Positions 1 through 8,621 of a DNA stretch of 64,000 nucleotides are shown piece after piece (within the stretch, counting starts at the first letter, position 1; every line of letters begins with the position of its first letter). Source of the stretch: Bdellovibrionales bacterium RIFCSPHIGHO2_01_FULL_40_29 (GTDB taxonomy: Bacteria; Bdellovibrionota; Bdellovibrionia; Bdellovibrionales; Bdellovibrionaceae); NCBI GenBank assembly GCA_001771815.1, contig MEPU01000002.1:1-64000 (forward strand), given 5' to 3'. Under the pieces are notes generated by a model that worked only from the letters and a program-made list of their open reading frames with translations, did not search any database and was not told where the DNA came from. The translations under genes were made by a program, and so were the position numbers.

Positions 1-93
1 AAATCATCGCGTGGCAGGTGCCGTGTGTGAACGGAATGCGGATAGGGATCAGTTTTTTCCGTGTCTGGAAGGCCCACTCATGTGGGGTAGTTT

Positions 94-855
94 CTAAAAA
101 TTAATTCCGATGATTGTTGAAAAATCAAAGATATCCCCATCCAGAGTCGGGCTAACAGGGCTTTGAGAAGGACCACCAACGCCCCCAGAGCCTTCTTCAA
201 TAAAACGCTTATTCTCGTCAGGGAACTGAACAAAATGATACGAGCCCTGAATACCCAAATAAGCCCGACGACGCAGCAAAGGAATCTCTAATCCCAGGCC
301 ACCTTTAAATCCCGCGACATTATCAGGATTGACTGCCAATTGATTAGTTAAACTATACGTTCTTTTATAATAACCGACTCCAGCAATCACGTAGGGATTA
401 AGATCGGCTAATCCTTTTGTGACGTTCTCCGTGTTGAAATAGTATTTCACATTCAAATCAATTGTTTGGATATTCACATTCCCGGTGTAGGTCTGAGTTA
501 AACTGTCAAATTGAACATTGTGGTCACCCATTGAAAATCCCAATGATGTGGCCAGTTGTAAATCAAAAAAATAACTGAATTGAAAGCCATAGGCTAAATT
601 AGGGGTGTAGGCTTGCGCAAAACCTCCGCTGGTGAATCCCCGGTAACCAAGTTGAAGTCCCAATGTTAAAAAGCGACCGTTCTTAAAGAAATTAATATCC
701 GCTTCTTCTTCGGCGTCTTGTTCGAATTCGTTGTAATCAGAAAAAGGATCAAAGGCTTCATCCACTTCGGTGGACTGTGCAAAGCCTATTTGCGGACAGA
801 ATAAGCTGATCAATAGAGCTGCAGCAGCAACATTTTTTTTGCATAGAATATTCAC
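94..855 (-). CDS. Outer-membrane beta-barrel protein (OmpA/OmpW-like size)
   Basis: 253 aa. An N-terminal signal peptide (residues 1-26, ending GFAQ) is followed by a strongly acidic stretch (about residues 29-53, rich in D/E). Alternating aromatic/polar beta segments follow (LTLGLQLGYRGF, YGFQFSYFFDLQLA, NVKYYFNTENV, PYVIAGVGYYKR, LGIQGSYHFVQF), and the protein ends in a hydrophobic strand with terminal Phe (TIIGINF), typical of BamA-recognised porins. It is therefore probably an outer-membrane barrel, with no specific transport role deducible. It is transcribed divergently from the purine operon across a 141-bp gap. An AAGAAG ribosome site precedes the ATG. Family membership (OMP beta-brl type) is inferred from pattern only. 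Confidence 0.7.
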   Translation of the reverse strand: MNILCKKNVAAAALLISLFCPQIGFAQSTEVDEAFDPFSDYNEFEQDAEEEADINFFKNGRFLTLGLQLGYRGFTSGGFAQAYTPNLAYGFQFSYFFDLQLATSLGFSMGDHNVQFDSLTQTYTGNVNIQTIDLNVKYYFNTENVTKGLADLNPYVIAGVGYYKRTYSLTNQLAVNPDNVAGFKGGLGLEIPLLRRRAYLGIQGSYHFVQFPDENKRFIEEGSGGVGGPSQSPVSPTLDGDIFDFSTIIGINF

Positions 856-996
856 TTCTTTATTCTGAATCGATCTCGGAATCGGGACTACTAAATAGTA
901 ACGAGGCCCATCTTTAGTCCTGAAGCGTTAATTTGAAACTTTCTTGTCGCCATTGGGCTGAAACTGGTAATTTTAAATCAATCTGAGGAGAACGTT

Positions 997-2031
997 TTGA
1001 TCGACTACAAAAAAGCTGGTGTCGACATTCAAGCTGGTGACCAACTCGTATCTTGGTTGCAGGACACATCAACTTCAGAATCAACTATTGCCCCATTGCA
1101 AAAATTCACGTCGGATGTTCCAGATTATAAAAAACGAGTGGTTTCAGGTATTGGTGGTTTTGCGGCTCTATTTGATGGTCGTTTTTCAACAATGAAAAAA
1201 CCTCTTCTTGTTTCATGTACGGATGGCGTTGGAACAAAGGTTAAAGTCGCCTCTCACTTTAATGATTTTTCTCGAGTGGGCCAAGATTTAGTCGCCATGT
1301 GCGTGAATGATTTAATATGCACAGGTGGAACTCCACTATTTTTTCTGGATTATTATGCATCGGGGAAACTCGATTTGGATTCAGCCCAGGCTTTTCTTAA
1401 AGGGGTACGAGCTGCTTGTAGCCAGTCTCATCTTGTTTTGATTGGTGGAGAAACAGCAGAAATGCCAGGAGTTTACCAAGATAAAGATTTTGATTGTGCT
1501 GGATTTTCCGTGGGCGTGGTCGATGAAGAAAAAATGTGGGGCGCCCACAAAGTCAAAGTTGGCGATGGAGTTTTGGGGTTAGCAAGTTCTGGTTATCACA
1601 GCAATGGTTATTCGCTGATTCGAAAAGCTTTTGAAAATGAATTTGAAAAGTTCAAAGACTGGTTGATGGAGCCGACAGCTCTTTATGTCGAGGCTCTTTT
1701 GGCTGCAAAAGAAAAATTCGAGATTCATGCTGCCGCCCATATCACAGGTGGTGGTGTTGAAAATATACCTCGAGTACTGCCTTCAAATTTAAAAGTTCGT
1801 TTAAAGCGATGGCCATTTCCGGATTGCTTCCTAGAAGTTCAAAAGCGGACGGGTTTGACGGATATACAAATGCTTGAAACATTGAATTGTGGAATAGGAA
1901 TGACGTTAATTATGCCACAATCAGAAATGCAGTCAGCATCAACATTTATCGAATCATTAGGAATAAAAACACAAAATCTTGGGGTTGTTGAGCCTCGTAC
2001 TGATCAGGAGAGCCAAGTTGCTTGGGACTAG
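997..2031 (+). CDS. purM: Phosphoribosylformylglycinamidine cyclo-ligase (AIR synthetase)
   Basis: 344 aa, the usual PurM length. It closes the imidazole ring in purine synthesis (FGAM + ATP to AIR). Visible motifs: the ATP-binding loop CTDGVGTK (residues 74-81), MCVNDLICTGGTPLFF (101-116) with the Asp/Asn pair that binds metal and phosphate, GGETAEMPGVY (150-160), and the C-terminal HITGGGVENIPRVLP segment. The start is TTG, with a strong GAGGAG ribosome site at 985-990, six bases away. First gene of the purine operon; its end overlaps purN by 14 nt. A possible promoter (TTGTCG at 944, TAATTT at 968, spacing 18) would leave a very short leader, but this is weak. Confidence 0.95.
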   Translation: MIDYKKAGVDIQAGDQLVSWLQDTSTSESTIAPLQKFTSDVPDYKKRVVSGIGGFAALFDGRFSTMKKPLLVSCTDGVGTKVKVASHFNDFSRVGQDLVAMCVNDLICTGGTPLFFLDYYASGKLDLDSAQAFLKGVRAACSQSHLVLIGGETAEMPGVYQDKDFDCAGFSVGVVDEEKMWGAHKVKVGDGVLGLASSGYHSNGYSLIRKAFENEFEKFKDWLMEPTALYVEALLAAKEKFEIHAAAHITGGGVENIPRVLPSNLKVRLKRWPFPDCFLEVQKRTGLTDIQMLETLNCGIGMTLIMPQSEMQSASTFIESLGIKTQNLGVVEPRTDQESQVAWD

Positions 2032-2587
2032 AAAACCGAAAAACAGTGCGGTTTTCATTTCTGGCGGAGGCTCGACTCTTCAAGCATTATTAGAACATCA
2101 GATGTCATCATCGATACGGCTCGTCGTTTCAAATCGTAAAAAAGCTGCGGGATTATTGAAAGCAAAACGCTTTGGATGTCAGACATTTTATTTTGGTAAA
2201 GAGCAAAGCTATAGTGATCTCTCACAGAAACTAACCTCGATGAAAATTGAGGCCATTTTTCTAGCTGGATTTATGAAAATTTTGCCAGAAGACTTTGTGG
2301 CGGATTGGGAGGGAAAGATTTTTAATATCCACCCGAGTTTACTTCCAGAATTTCCAGGTTTAAATAGTTTCGAGAGAAGCTTTCAATCTGGCTCCAGAGT
2401 TGGAGCGACAATACACGCCGTTAATCACAAGATGGATGAAGGTCAAATTTTTTTACAAAAAGAAGTCCCTCTGTTGAAAATAGTCCAGAATAAAAAAAGA
2501 GATCACTCTGTTCAGATGGCAGAAATAGCTTTGCGACAAACAGAGCAACACTTGCTTCGCGAGTTTTCAATACGGAAATGGATTTAG
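2018..2587 (+). CDS. purN: Phosphoribosylglycinamide formyltransferase
   Basis: 189 aa from the chosen TTG. It transfers a formyl group from 10-formyl-THF to GAR. Motifs: SGGGSTLQ (15-22, phosphate loop), FLAGFMKILP, FNIHPSLLPEFPG with the catalytic Asn103-His105 pair, and MDEGQIF with the catalytic Asp140. I chose TTG at 2018 because CAGGAG lies seven bases upstream (2005-2010) and the family motif starts soon after. A longer reading from 1979 adds 13 residues with no homologous look. It overlaps purM by 14 nt, suggesting translational coupling. Confidence 0.9.
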   Translation: MLGTRKPKNSAVFISGGGSTLQALLEHQMSSSIRLVVSNRKKAAGLLKAKRFGCQTFYFGKEQSYSDLSQKLTSMKIEAIFLAGFMKILPEDFVADWEGKIFNIHPSLLPEFPGLNSFERSFQSGSRVGATIHAVNHKMDEGQIFLQKEVPLLKIVQNKKRDHSVQMAEIALRQTEQHLLREFSIRKWI

Positions 2588-2591
2588 TTAA

Positions 2592-3542
2592 ATGAAAATT
2601 GCTTTTTTAGGATATGATTTGAGTGCAACCCAAACGGCAGAGAAGCTAACAGACGCCGGACATAACGTTGCTTTTTTTCTGAAGAAATCACAACAGCAGA
2701 TTCAGTTTGAGCCATTTCACTCTATTCCAGTATTTTGTGATCGTCTTATGATACCGGGAGAAAATCATCTTAGAACTGAGACTCATCAAGATCTTTTACG
2801 TAAAATTAAAGTGTCTTACAGTGAAATTCAGAACCGATTGAGTTATAAATCTGGCCATGGAACTGCCTCTATTCGCAAGTGCGAAGCGAATGCTTTCGTA
2901 CAGTCATTAGATAGTATTAAAGATATCCAATTTGATTCTAAGGTAAAAAAGCATTTGATTGAAATTGATAAACAAGGGATTGAGTCTTTCGATTATGTAC
3001 TGACAGAATCTCATTTTTTGTTGAAGCAAGATTTGGATTTGAAAAAAATAAATATCTTTAAGAAAACAAAAAATTCAAGTTACATATGGTGTTCTCTGCG
3101 CTTTGAGTATGAATTCTTGAAGCCCTTAAGGTCATTGCAATCTATGAAATCATTTTGGATTGTGCTAGATTCAGATCGAGAAACCCTAATCGACAATTGG
3201 TTTTACTGTCGATTAACTGAAAAACAAATTGAATTTTGGACCTATCAGCCAGAATCCCAATCTCATAATCCTGAGTTTCAGAATTTTTATATCGAGCGCA
3301 TTCGACAAGCTCTAGCTGAAAAGTTGCCATTTCTTCATCTGAATCAATTTTTGGATTCAGATGTCTGTACCATTTCGTATGAGGGATGGAATAGGAATCA
3401 GACCTCCACCCTTATTCTTGGGAACTGTTCTTGCGTACCTCATATGGGATTTTGGGCTCAAGAAGAGGTTGATCACTATTTCGAGAATCATATCTTCAAA
3501 ACATTTCGCAAGTTAAAATCAAATCCAGAGGCCACACTATGA
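2592..3542 (+). CDS. Unknown protein of the purine operon, Rossmann-like N terminus
   Basis: 316 aa; not recognised. The N terminus (IAFLGYDLSATQTAEKL, residues 3-19) has the hydrophobic strand, glycine turn and helix of an NAD(P)/FAD-binding Rossmann fold, but without a clean GxGxxG. Near the end, LILGNCSCVPHMGFWAQEE sits where flavin amine-oxidase-like proteins carry their second flavin-contact segment. It may therefore be a degenerate FAD-dependent oxidoreductase; this is inference. No signal peptide or membrane helix. It starts 4 nt after purN and overlaps purB by ATGA, so it is an integral cistron of the pur operon. No standard purine step is left for it between purN and purB. Confidence 0.8.
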   Translation: MKIAFLGYDLSATQTAEKLTDAGHNVAFFLKKSQQQIQFEPFHSIPVFCDRLMIPGENHLRTETHQDLLRKIKVSYSEIQNRLSYKSGHGTASIRKCEANAFVQSLDSIKDIQFDSKVKKHLIEIDKQGIESFDYVLTESHFLLKQDLDLKKINIFKKTKNSSYIWCSLRFEYEFLKPLRSLQSMKSFWIVLDSDRETLIDNWFYCRLTEKQIEFWTYQPESQSHNPEFQNFYIERIRQALAEKLPFLHLNQFLDSDVCTISYEGWNRNQTSTLILGNCSCVPHMGFWAQEEVDHYFENHIFKTFRKLKSNPEATL

Positions 3543-4819
3543 TTGAAAGATACAGCACCGTAGAGATGACAGATTTATTTTCGATGAATGCTCGCTTTAA
3601 TTTTATGAAGGATGTTGAAATTGTATGCGCTGAAGTTCAAGCTGATTTGGGTATTATCCCAAAATCAGCAGCAAAAAAAATAAAGCAAAAAGCAAAGTTT
3701 CAGGTCTTAAGAATAATGGAGATTGAAAAAGAAACTAAGCATGACGTGATTGCTTTTGTTACAAACCTTGCTGAAAATGTTGGCCCCGAAGGGCGATTTA
3801 TTCATTTTGGATTAACCAGTTCAGATGTTTTGGATACGGCAATGAGCCTGCAGATAAACCAAGGATTAGATATTCTTTTAAAAGAAGTTTCAAATTTAGA
3901 AAAAACTCTTTTGAATATGAGCATAAAGTATAAGAATACAATCTGCGCGGGTCGTACCCACGGCATCTATGCAGAAGTTACAACTTTTGGATTTAAATTA
4001 GCTGGTTTTTTAAAAGAACTGCAGAGAAATAAAGAAAAAATTCGAAGGGCTCAGGAAAATATAAAAATTTGTAAACTCAGTGGAGCTGTTGGAACGTTGT
4101 CAGCTCTGCCATTGGAGTTTGAAGTCAAGGTAGCAAAGAAGCTGGGTTTCATCGTTGAACCATTTGCCACTCAGGTTATTCCTCGTGATCGTCATGCTGA
4201 GGTTATTCTGTCTCTGACTTTTTTATTCACAGGGCTGGATCGCTTAGCCATTGAACTCCGTCATTTGCAAAGAAGTGAAGTGGGAGAAGTTGTTGAAGGA
4301 TTCCAAAAAGGGCAAAAGGGCTCTTCGGCGATGCCGCATAAGAAAAACCCCATCAGTGCCGAGAATATTTCTGGTTTAGCACGTCTGATGAAGGGATATG
4401 CGCAATCGGCTTTGGATAATATTTCTCTTTGGCATGAGCGTGATATCAGTCACTCTTCTGTCGAAAGAGTTATATTTCCGGACGCCTTTCAGTTGGCCCA
4501 CTATGGGGTGCAACGCATGAATCAATTATTGCAAGGTCTTTATGTGAATACGGATAAGATGTTGGAAAATACTCATCAACTAGGTGGTGTTTTGTATTCC
4601 TCGCACTTACTTTTGCATTTAGTTGAATATCAAAATCTAAGTCGTGAAGAAGCCTATAAAATAGTTCAATCGGCGGCCCATAGCTTAAAGCCTGGTGAGC
4701 ATTTGCAGTCAGTTCTAGCTAAGAATAAATTATTCGATAAAAAATCCTTACAACAGATTTTTTCCGGAGAGAAACATTTAAAATCAATTGAAGCGCGTTT
4801 TAAAACATATTTAAAATAA
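3539..4819 (+). CDS. purB: Adenylosuccinate lyase
   Basis: 426 aa. It cleaves fumarate from SAICAR and from adenylosuccinate. The fumarase/aspartase superfamily signature GSSAMPHKKNP (residues 261-271) carries the flexible catalytic serine loop. AGRTHGIYAEVTTFG (137-151) contains the conserved Thr-His pair, and LTSSDVLDTA (92-101) contacts substrate. Length and the short N terminus match the bacterial/B. subtilis-type enzyme. The start ATG overlaps the stop of the preceding unknown gene (ATGA). It is unusual only in sitting before purC rather than alone. Confidence 0.95.
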   Translation: MIERYSTVEMTDLFSMNARFNFMKDVEIVCAEVQADLGIIPKSAAKKIKQKAKFQVLRIMEIEKETKHDVIAFVTNLAENVGPEGRFIHFGLTSSDVLDTAMSLQINQGLDILLKEVSNLEKTLLNMSIKYKNTICAGRTHGIYAEVTTFGFKLAGFLKELQRNKEKIRRAQENIKICKLSGAVGTLSALPLEFEVKVAKKLGFIVEPFATQVIPRDRHAEVILSLTFLFTGLDRLAIELRHLQRSEVGEVVEGFQKGQKGSSAMPHKKNPISAENISGLARLMKGYAQSALDNISLWHERDISHSSVERVIFPDAFQLAHYGVQRMNQLLQGLYVNTDKMLENTHQLGGVLYSSHLLLHLVEYQNLSREEAYKIVQSAAHSLKPGEHLQSVLAKNKLFDKKSLQQIFSGEKHLKSIEARFKTYLK

Positions 4820-4831
4820 AGGGATGGTTTG

Positions 4832-5545
4832 ATGATGAGCCAAAAGCTGATCTATGAAGGTAAAGCTAAAAAAATTTTTGAAACAGAACATGCGAATGAA
4901 TTGATGATGGAGTTTAAGGACAGCTTGACTGCCTTTAATGCCCAAAAGAAAGGGCAATTTCAGGGCAAGGGAAAGTTGAATTGTTTGATTTCAACTCATA
5001 TCTTTAAAGTTCTTTCAGCAAATGGGATTTCTCATCACTGGATAAAAACTGAGAATGATAATCAGATGATCGTTCAAAAAACACAAATCATTCCGCTTGA
5101 AGTTGTCGTGAGAAATGTTTTAGCAGGATCGTTAGCTAAAAAAGTGGGACGAGAAGAAGGTCAGAGACTATCTTGTCCGTTGGTGGAATTTTATTATAAG
5201 GACGATGCCTTGAACGATCCATTTGTAAGTGAACCTCAGATCATTGAATTTAAATGGGCCACAGAAACACAGCTTGAAAAAATGAAAAAGATGGCATTAG
5301 AAATCAATCAGATTTTGGTGCCTCATTTTATAAAGGCAGGATTAGACATCATTGATTTTAAAGTTGAGTTTGGAATAAATAGTAGTCGAGAAATTATTTT
5401 AGCCGATGAAATTTCTCCGGACTGTATGAGGTTGTGGGACGTTAAAACAAAAGAAAAATTTGATAAAGATCGATTTCGCCGTGACCTTGGAAATGTTGAA
5501 GAAGCTTATCAAAGTGTCTATGAACGATTGGAAGGGATTTTATGA
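4832..5545 (+). CDS. purC: SAICAR synthetase
   Basis: 237 aa, a normal length. It joins aspartate to CAIR using ATP. Motifs: the N-terminal YEGKAKKIFET ATP-binding hairpin, the IPLEVVVRNVLAGSLAKKVG substrate segment, and LADEISPDCMRLWD near residue 190-203. Two consecutive ATG codons (4832, 4835) follow an AAAGGG ribosome site; I take the first, and an in-frame TTG just upstream is less likely. The gene starts 12 nt after purB and overlaps purS by four bases. Confidence 0.95.
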   Translation: MMSQKLIYEGKAKKIFETEHANELMMEFKDSLTAFNAQKKGQFQGKGKLNCLISTHIFKVLSANGISHHWIKTENDNQMIVQKTQIIPLEVVVRNVLAGSLAKKVGREEGQRLSCPLVEFYYKDDALNDPFVSEPQIIEFKWATETQLEKMKKMALEINQILVPHFIKAGLDIIDFKVEFGINSSREIILADEISPDCMRLWDVKTKEKFDKDRFRRDLGNVEEAYQSVYERLEGIL

Positions 5546-5784
5546 TAACAATTGGAATTAAAATTATGCCTCGAGATGTTATTTTGGATTCTCAGGGGCG
5601 AGCAATTGAAAGTTCAATGAAATCCAATGGATTTCAAGTTCAGTCTTTGCGTGCGGGAAAATATATTGAAATGACTTTGCCAGCAGCAAGTCATGATTTG
5701 GCAAAAGCTGAAGTGGAGCGGATGCTTCACGAGGGTGGCCTTTTTAATCCGCTCATTGAAAAATACGATATTTACTTCAACTAA
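5542..5784 (+). CDS. purS: FGAM synthase subunit PurS
   Basis: 80 aa, the standard PurS size. PurS dimers bridge the glutaminase PurQ and the short PurL in the three-component FGAM synthase of Gram-positives, archaea and many deep proteobacterial lineages. The family look is clear: IKIMPRDVILDSQGRAIE at the start and a C-terminal AEVERMLHEGGLFNPLIEKY. The start overlaps the purC stop (ATGA) and purQ follows after 12 nt. Its presence explains why PurL here is short. Confidence 0.93.
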   Translation: MITIGIKIMPRDVILDSQGRAIESSMKSNGFQVQSLRAGKYIEMTLPAASHDLAKAEVERMLHEGGLFNPLIEKYDIYFN

Positions 5785-5796
5785 AGGATTTATAGC

Positions 5797-6441
5797 ATGT
5801 CTCTGAATGTTGGAATTCCCCGTTTCTTAGGCACGAACTGTGACGAAGATGTTAAACGATGGATTGAATCTAAGGGCTTTCGCGCAACTTATTTATGGTA
5901 TGAAGATCGTTTTGAATCCAAGGATTTTGATTGGATAGTCATTCCAGGTGGATTTAGTCATGGTGATTATTTAAGGTGTGGGGCTTTGGCCGCAAGAACT
6001 CCAGTTATGAAATCAGTGCAAGAGTTTGCTAGTAAAGGTAAGCCCATCTTGGGAATTTGTAATGGCTTTCAAATTCTCTGCGAAGCTCAACTTTTACCAG
6101 GAGTCCTTTTGCAGAATAAGAATTTAAGATTTATTGATCAATGGCAGACTTTGACAGTACAAAATGCCGACAATCCATTTTCAAAAATGATGACGACTCA
6201 ACAGCACATCAGATTGCCGATTGCTCATGGCGATGGACAGTATTATGCGGATAGTGAAACGCTTCAAAAAATTAACAACAATGGTCAGATTTGGCTAACA
6301 TACGATGAAAACCCGAACGGATCTGCTTTGAATATTGCGGGAGTCACAAATGAGAAAAAGAATGTCTGTGCTTTGATGCCGCATCCAGAGCGGGCTCAAT
6401 TTGAATGGATGGGTTCCAGTGATGGGGAGTTGTTTTTATGA
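5797..6441 (+). CDS. purQ: FGAM synthase glutaminase subunit PurQ
   Basis: 214 aa, a class I glutamine amidotransferase supplying ammonia to PurL. Catalytic triad: nucleophile Cys88 in GICNGFQ, with His196 and Glu198 in MPHPERA. The oxyanion segment IPGGFSHGDYLRCG (49-62) is typical of PurQ. An AAAGGA ribosome site precedes the ATG. It overlaps purL by ATGA, which fits the 1:1 stoichiometry of the complex. Confidence 0.95.
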   Translation: MSLNVGIPRFLGTNCDEDVKRWIESKGFRATYLWYEDRFESKDFDWIVIPGGFSHGDYLRCGALAARTPVMKSVQEFASKGKPILGICNGFQILCEAQLLPGVLLQNKNLRFIDQWQTLTVQNADNPFSKMMTTQQHIRLPIAHGDGQYYADSETLQKINNNGQIWLTYDENPNGSALNIAGVTNEKKNVCALMPHPERAQFEWMGSSDGELFL

Positions 6442-8621
6442 GTTCTGATTTGTCTCAAAATTTAAAAATCTATCGACTTTCGATGGAAGAATACGAAAAA
6501 ATGAAAACACTCCTTGGGCATGAGCCCAATGTGATTGAGTGGTGTCTGTTCTCAGCACTATGGAGTGAACATTGCAGTTATAAATCTTCGAAGAATCACT
6601 TGCGAAAGTTTTCATTTCGAAATTCAAACACGCCAGATATGGATGGCGAGAATGCCGGTGTCGTTGATCTTGGATATGGTGAAAAGATTGCTTTTAAAAT
6701 GGAAAGTCATAATCACCCCAGTTTTATTGAACCCGTTCAGGGAGCAGCCACAGGAGTTGGTGGGATTTTGCGTGATATTTTCACCATGGGAGCCAGACCA
6801 ATAATGTCGGCCAATTATCTGTGTTTCGGAGACATTGAAGCTCCGCGCATGAAGCATTTGATGAAAGGTGTTGTTAAAGGCATTTCTTCATATGGAAATT
6901 GTGTCGGTGTTCCAACTGTCACTGGGCAAACAAATTTTCATCCTTTGTATAATAAAAATATTTTGGTGAATGCCCTAAGTGTTGGCTATTTTGGACCCGA
7001 GCAGAGAATGGCATTATCCAATGCCTCAGGTTCAGGAAATCTTGTGGTCTATGTTGGAGCAAAAACAGGCCGTGATGGTGTGCATGGGGCTTCGATGGCT
7101 TCAGCTTCTTTTGATGATGATTCAGAATCCAAAAAGCCAAACGTTCAAATTGGTGATCCGTTTTATGAAAAGCTATTGATCGAGGCCTGCCTAGAAGTCC
7201 TAGAGAAAAATTTAGTCGTTGCCATGCAAGATATGGGGGCTGCCGGTTTAACAAGTTCTAGTTTCGAGATGTCTTCAAAAGGACAAGTGGGCTTTATTTT
7301 GGATCTTAAGAAAGTTCCACTGCGGGATTCTTCAATGACTCCGGAAGATATTTTATTATCCGAAAGTCAGGAGCGTATGCTTTTGATTTGCAAACCAGAG
7401 AAACTTTCTGAACTTCAAGAAACGTTTAAAAAGTGGAGCTTGGATTCTGCCGTACTCGGAGAAGTTCAATCTGATCGCAAGGTCAAGTTGATGTGGGGTG
7501 AGGAAGTTCTAACAAATATTGATCCTGATCTTATTGTGGAAGAAGCTCCGCGGTACGACAGACCTTATCAACCATGGAATTCACTTCAAAAAACTCAAGC
7601 CTTGCAAGCTCCAGAAAAAATAAACTTTCAAAGTCTGATCGAGAAGGCCTTTAAAACATCAAAGCTGAATCGATTCCAATGGATTTACAATCAGTATGAT
7701 CAACGTGTCGGGGCGCGAACAGCAACAGCTTGTGAAAGTGCGGTGGCGCATGCCCGTCTGGATCATTCGGGTCGTGGTCTTGCTCTAGCAGTAGGTTGTC
7801 GAACTGATTTGATGGTTATGGACGCACAAATTGGAGCTTTTGATGCTGTTTACTATCCAGCTTTTCAAATGGCACTTAAGGGTTCTGTAGCACTTTCAAT
7901 TACCGACTGTTTGAATTTTGGAAATCCACAGAAACCAGAAATAATGAGTCAATTTGTAGCTAGTGTTGAGGCCATTGCCTCGGCGAGTGTGCAGCTGAAT
8001 GCGCCTGTGATTAGCGGAAATGTCAGTTTTTATAATGAAACTCTGGATGAAAATATTCCGCCAACACCAGCCATTGGTATGGTGGGAATGCGGGATTCTG
8101 TCGAAGATATTTTACCCGATTATTTTCAGGCTCCGATGGAATATATAGTGCGTGTGAAGATGGATTGGTTGCAGAGCTATACGTGGTTAAATTCATTGGA
8201 GCAAAAGGTTTCTCAATTTACTGAGAATACTCATGCCGATATTGCTGGGTTTATAAAGCAATGCCAAGCCTTGGATCAGAAAAGACAGGCGGAATTGATT
8301 CCTATCACTTCAATAAAGGCGATAGGTCTCGGTGGTTTAGCTGTTACATGTTTGAAAATGGTTCAAGGAAACGTGGGATTTGATTTGAGTTTTGACACAA
8401 GTTTGATACCAGAGTCTGAATTATTTCGAGATGAGTTGTATAGTTTTATAGTGACGACAACAGATTTAGATTTAACGATTTCTTTCTTAAAGAAGCACTT
8501 TAAGAATTTTCCAGTAGATATCCGAAAAGTTGGTGAAACAGTGACCGAGAAAATACACATTTCAAAAAAAATCATTCTGGATTTTAAGACCACAAAATCA
8601 CAGTTTGAAAAAGGGCTTTAA
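6438..8621 (+). CDS. purL: FGAM synthase large subunit, short PurL
   Basis: 727 aa, the small-PurL class that lacks the fused PurS-like and glutaminase domains. Motifs: EHCSYKSSK (about 45-53, ATP/substrate contact), KMESHNHPSFIEP with the catalytic His, GGILRDIFTMGARP, and a second half with GGASFY-equivalent SGNVSFYNET and GLGGLAVT. It converts FGAR plus ammonia to FGAM with ATP. It overlaps purQ (ATGA) and its stop overlaps the purF start (TAATG). Several ORF-like readings on other frames within it are shadows. Confidence 0.95.
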   Translation: MSSDLSQNLKIYRLSMEEYEKMKTLLGHEPNVIEWCLFSALWSEHCSYKSSKNHLRKFSFRNSNTPDMDGENAGVVDLGYGEKIAFKMESHNHPSFIEPVQGAATGVGGILRDIFTMGARPIMSANYLCFGDIEAPRMKHLMKGVVKGISSYGNCVGVPTVTGQTNFHPLYNKNILVNALSVGYFGPEQRMALSNASGSGNLVVYVGAKTGRDGVHGASMASASFDDDSESKKPNVQIGDPFYEKLLIEACLEVLEKNLVVAMQDMGAAGLTSSSFEMSSKGQVGFILDLKKVPLRDSSMTPEDILLSESQERMLLICKPEKLSELQETFKKWSLDSAVLGEVQSDRKVKLMWGEEVLTNIDPDLIVEEAPRYDRPYQPWNSLQKTQALQAPEKINFQSLIEKAFKTSKLNRFQWIYNQYDQRVGARTATACESAVAHARLDHSGRGLALAVGCRTDLMVMDAQIGAFDAVYYPAFQMALKGSVALSITDCLNFGNPQKPEIMSQFVASVEAIASASVQLNAPVISGNVSFYNETLDENIPPTPAIGMVGMRDSVEDILPDYFQAPMEYIVRVKMDWLQSYTWLNSLEQKVSQFTENTHADIAGFIKQCQALDQKRQAELIPITSIKAIGLGGLAVTCLKMVQGNVGFDLSFDTSLIPESELFRDELYSFIVTTTDLDLTISFLKKHFKNFPVDIRKVGETVTEKIHISKKIILDFKTTKSQFEKGL

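Noticed and set aside
1-97. Two open plus-strand frames at the left edge, possibly the tail of a gene
   Set aside because: Both frames are open for about 30 codons and neither shows a recognisable family end, so no call can be made.
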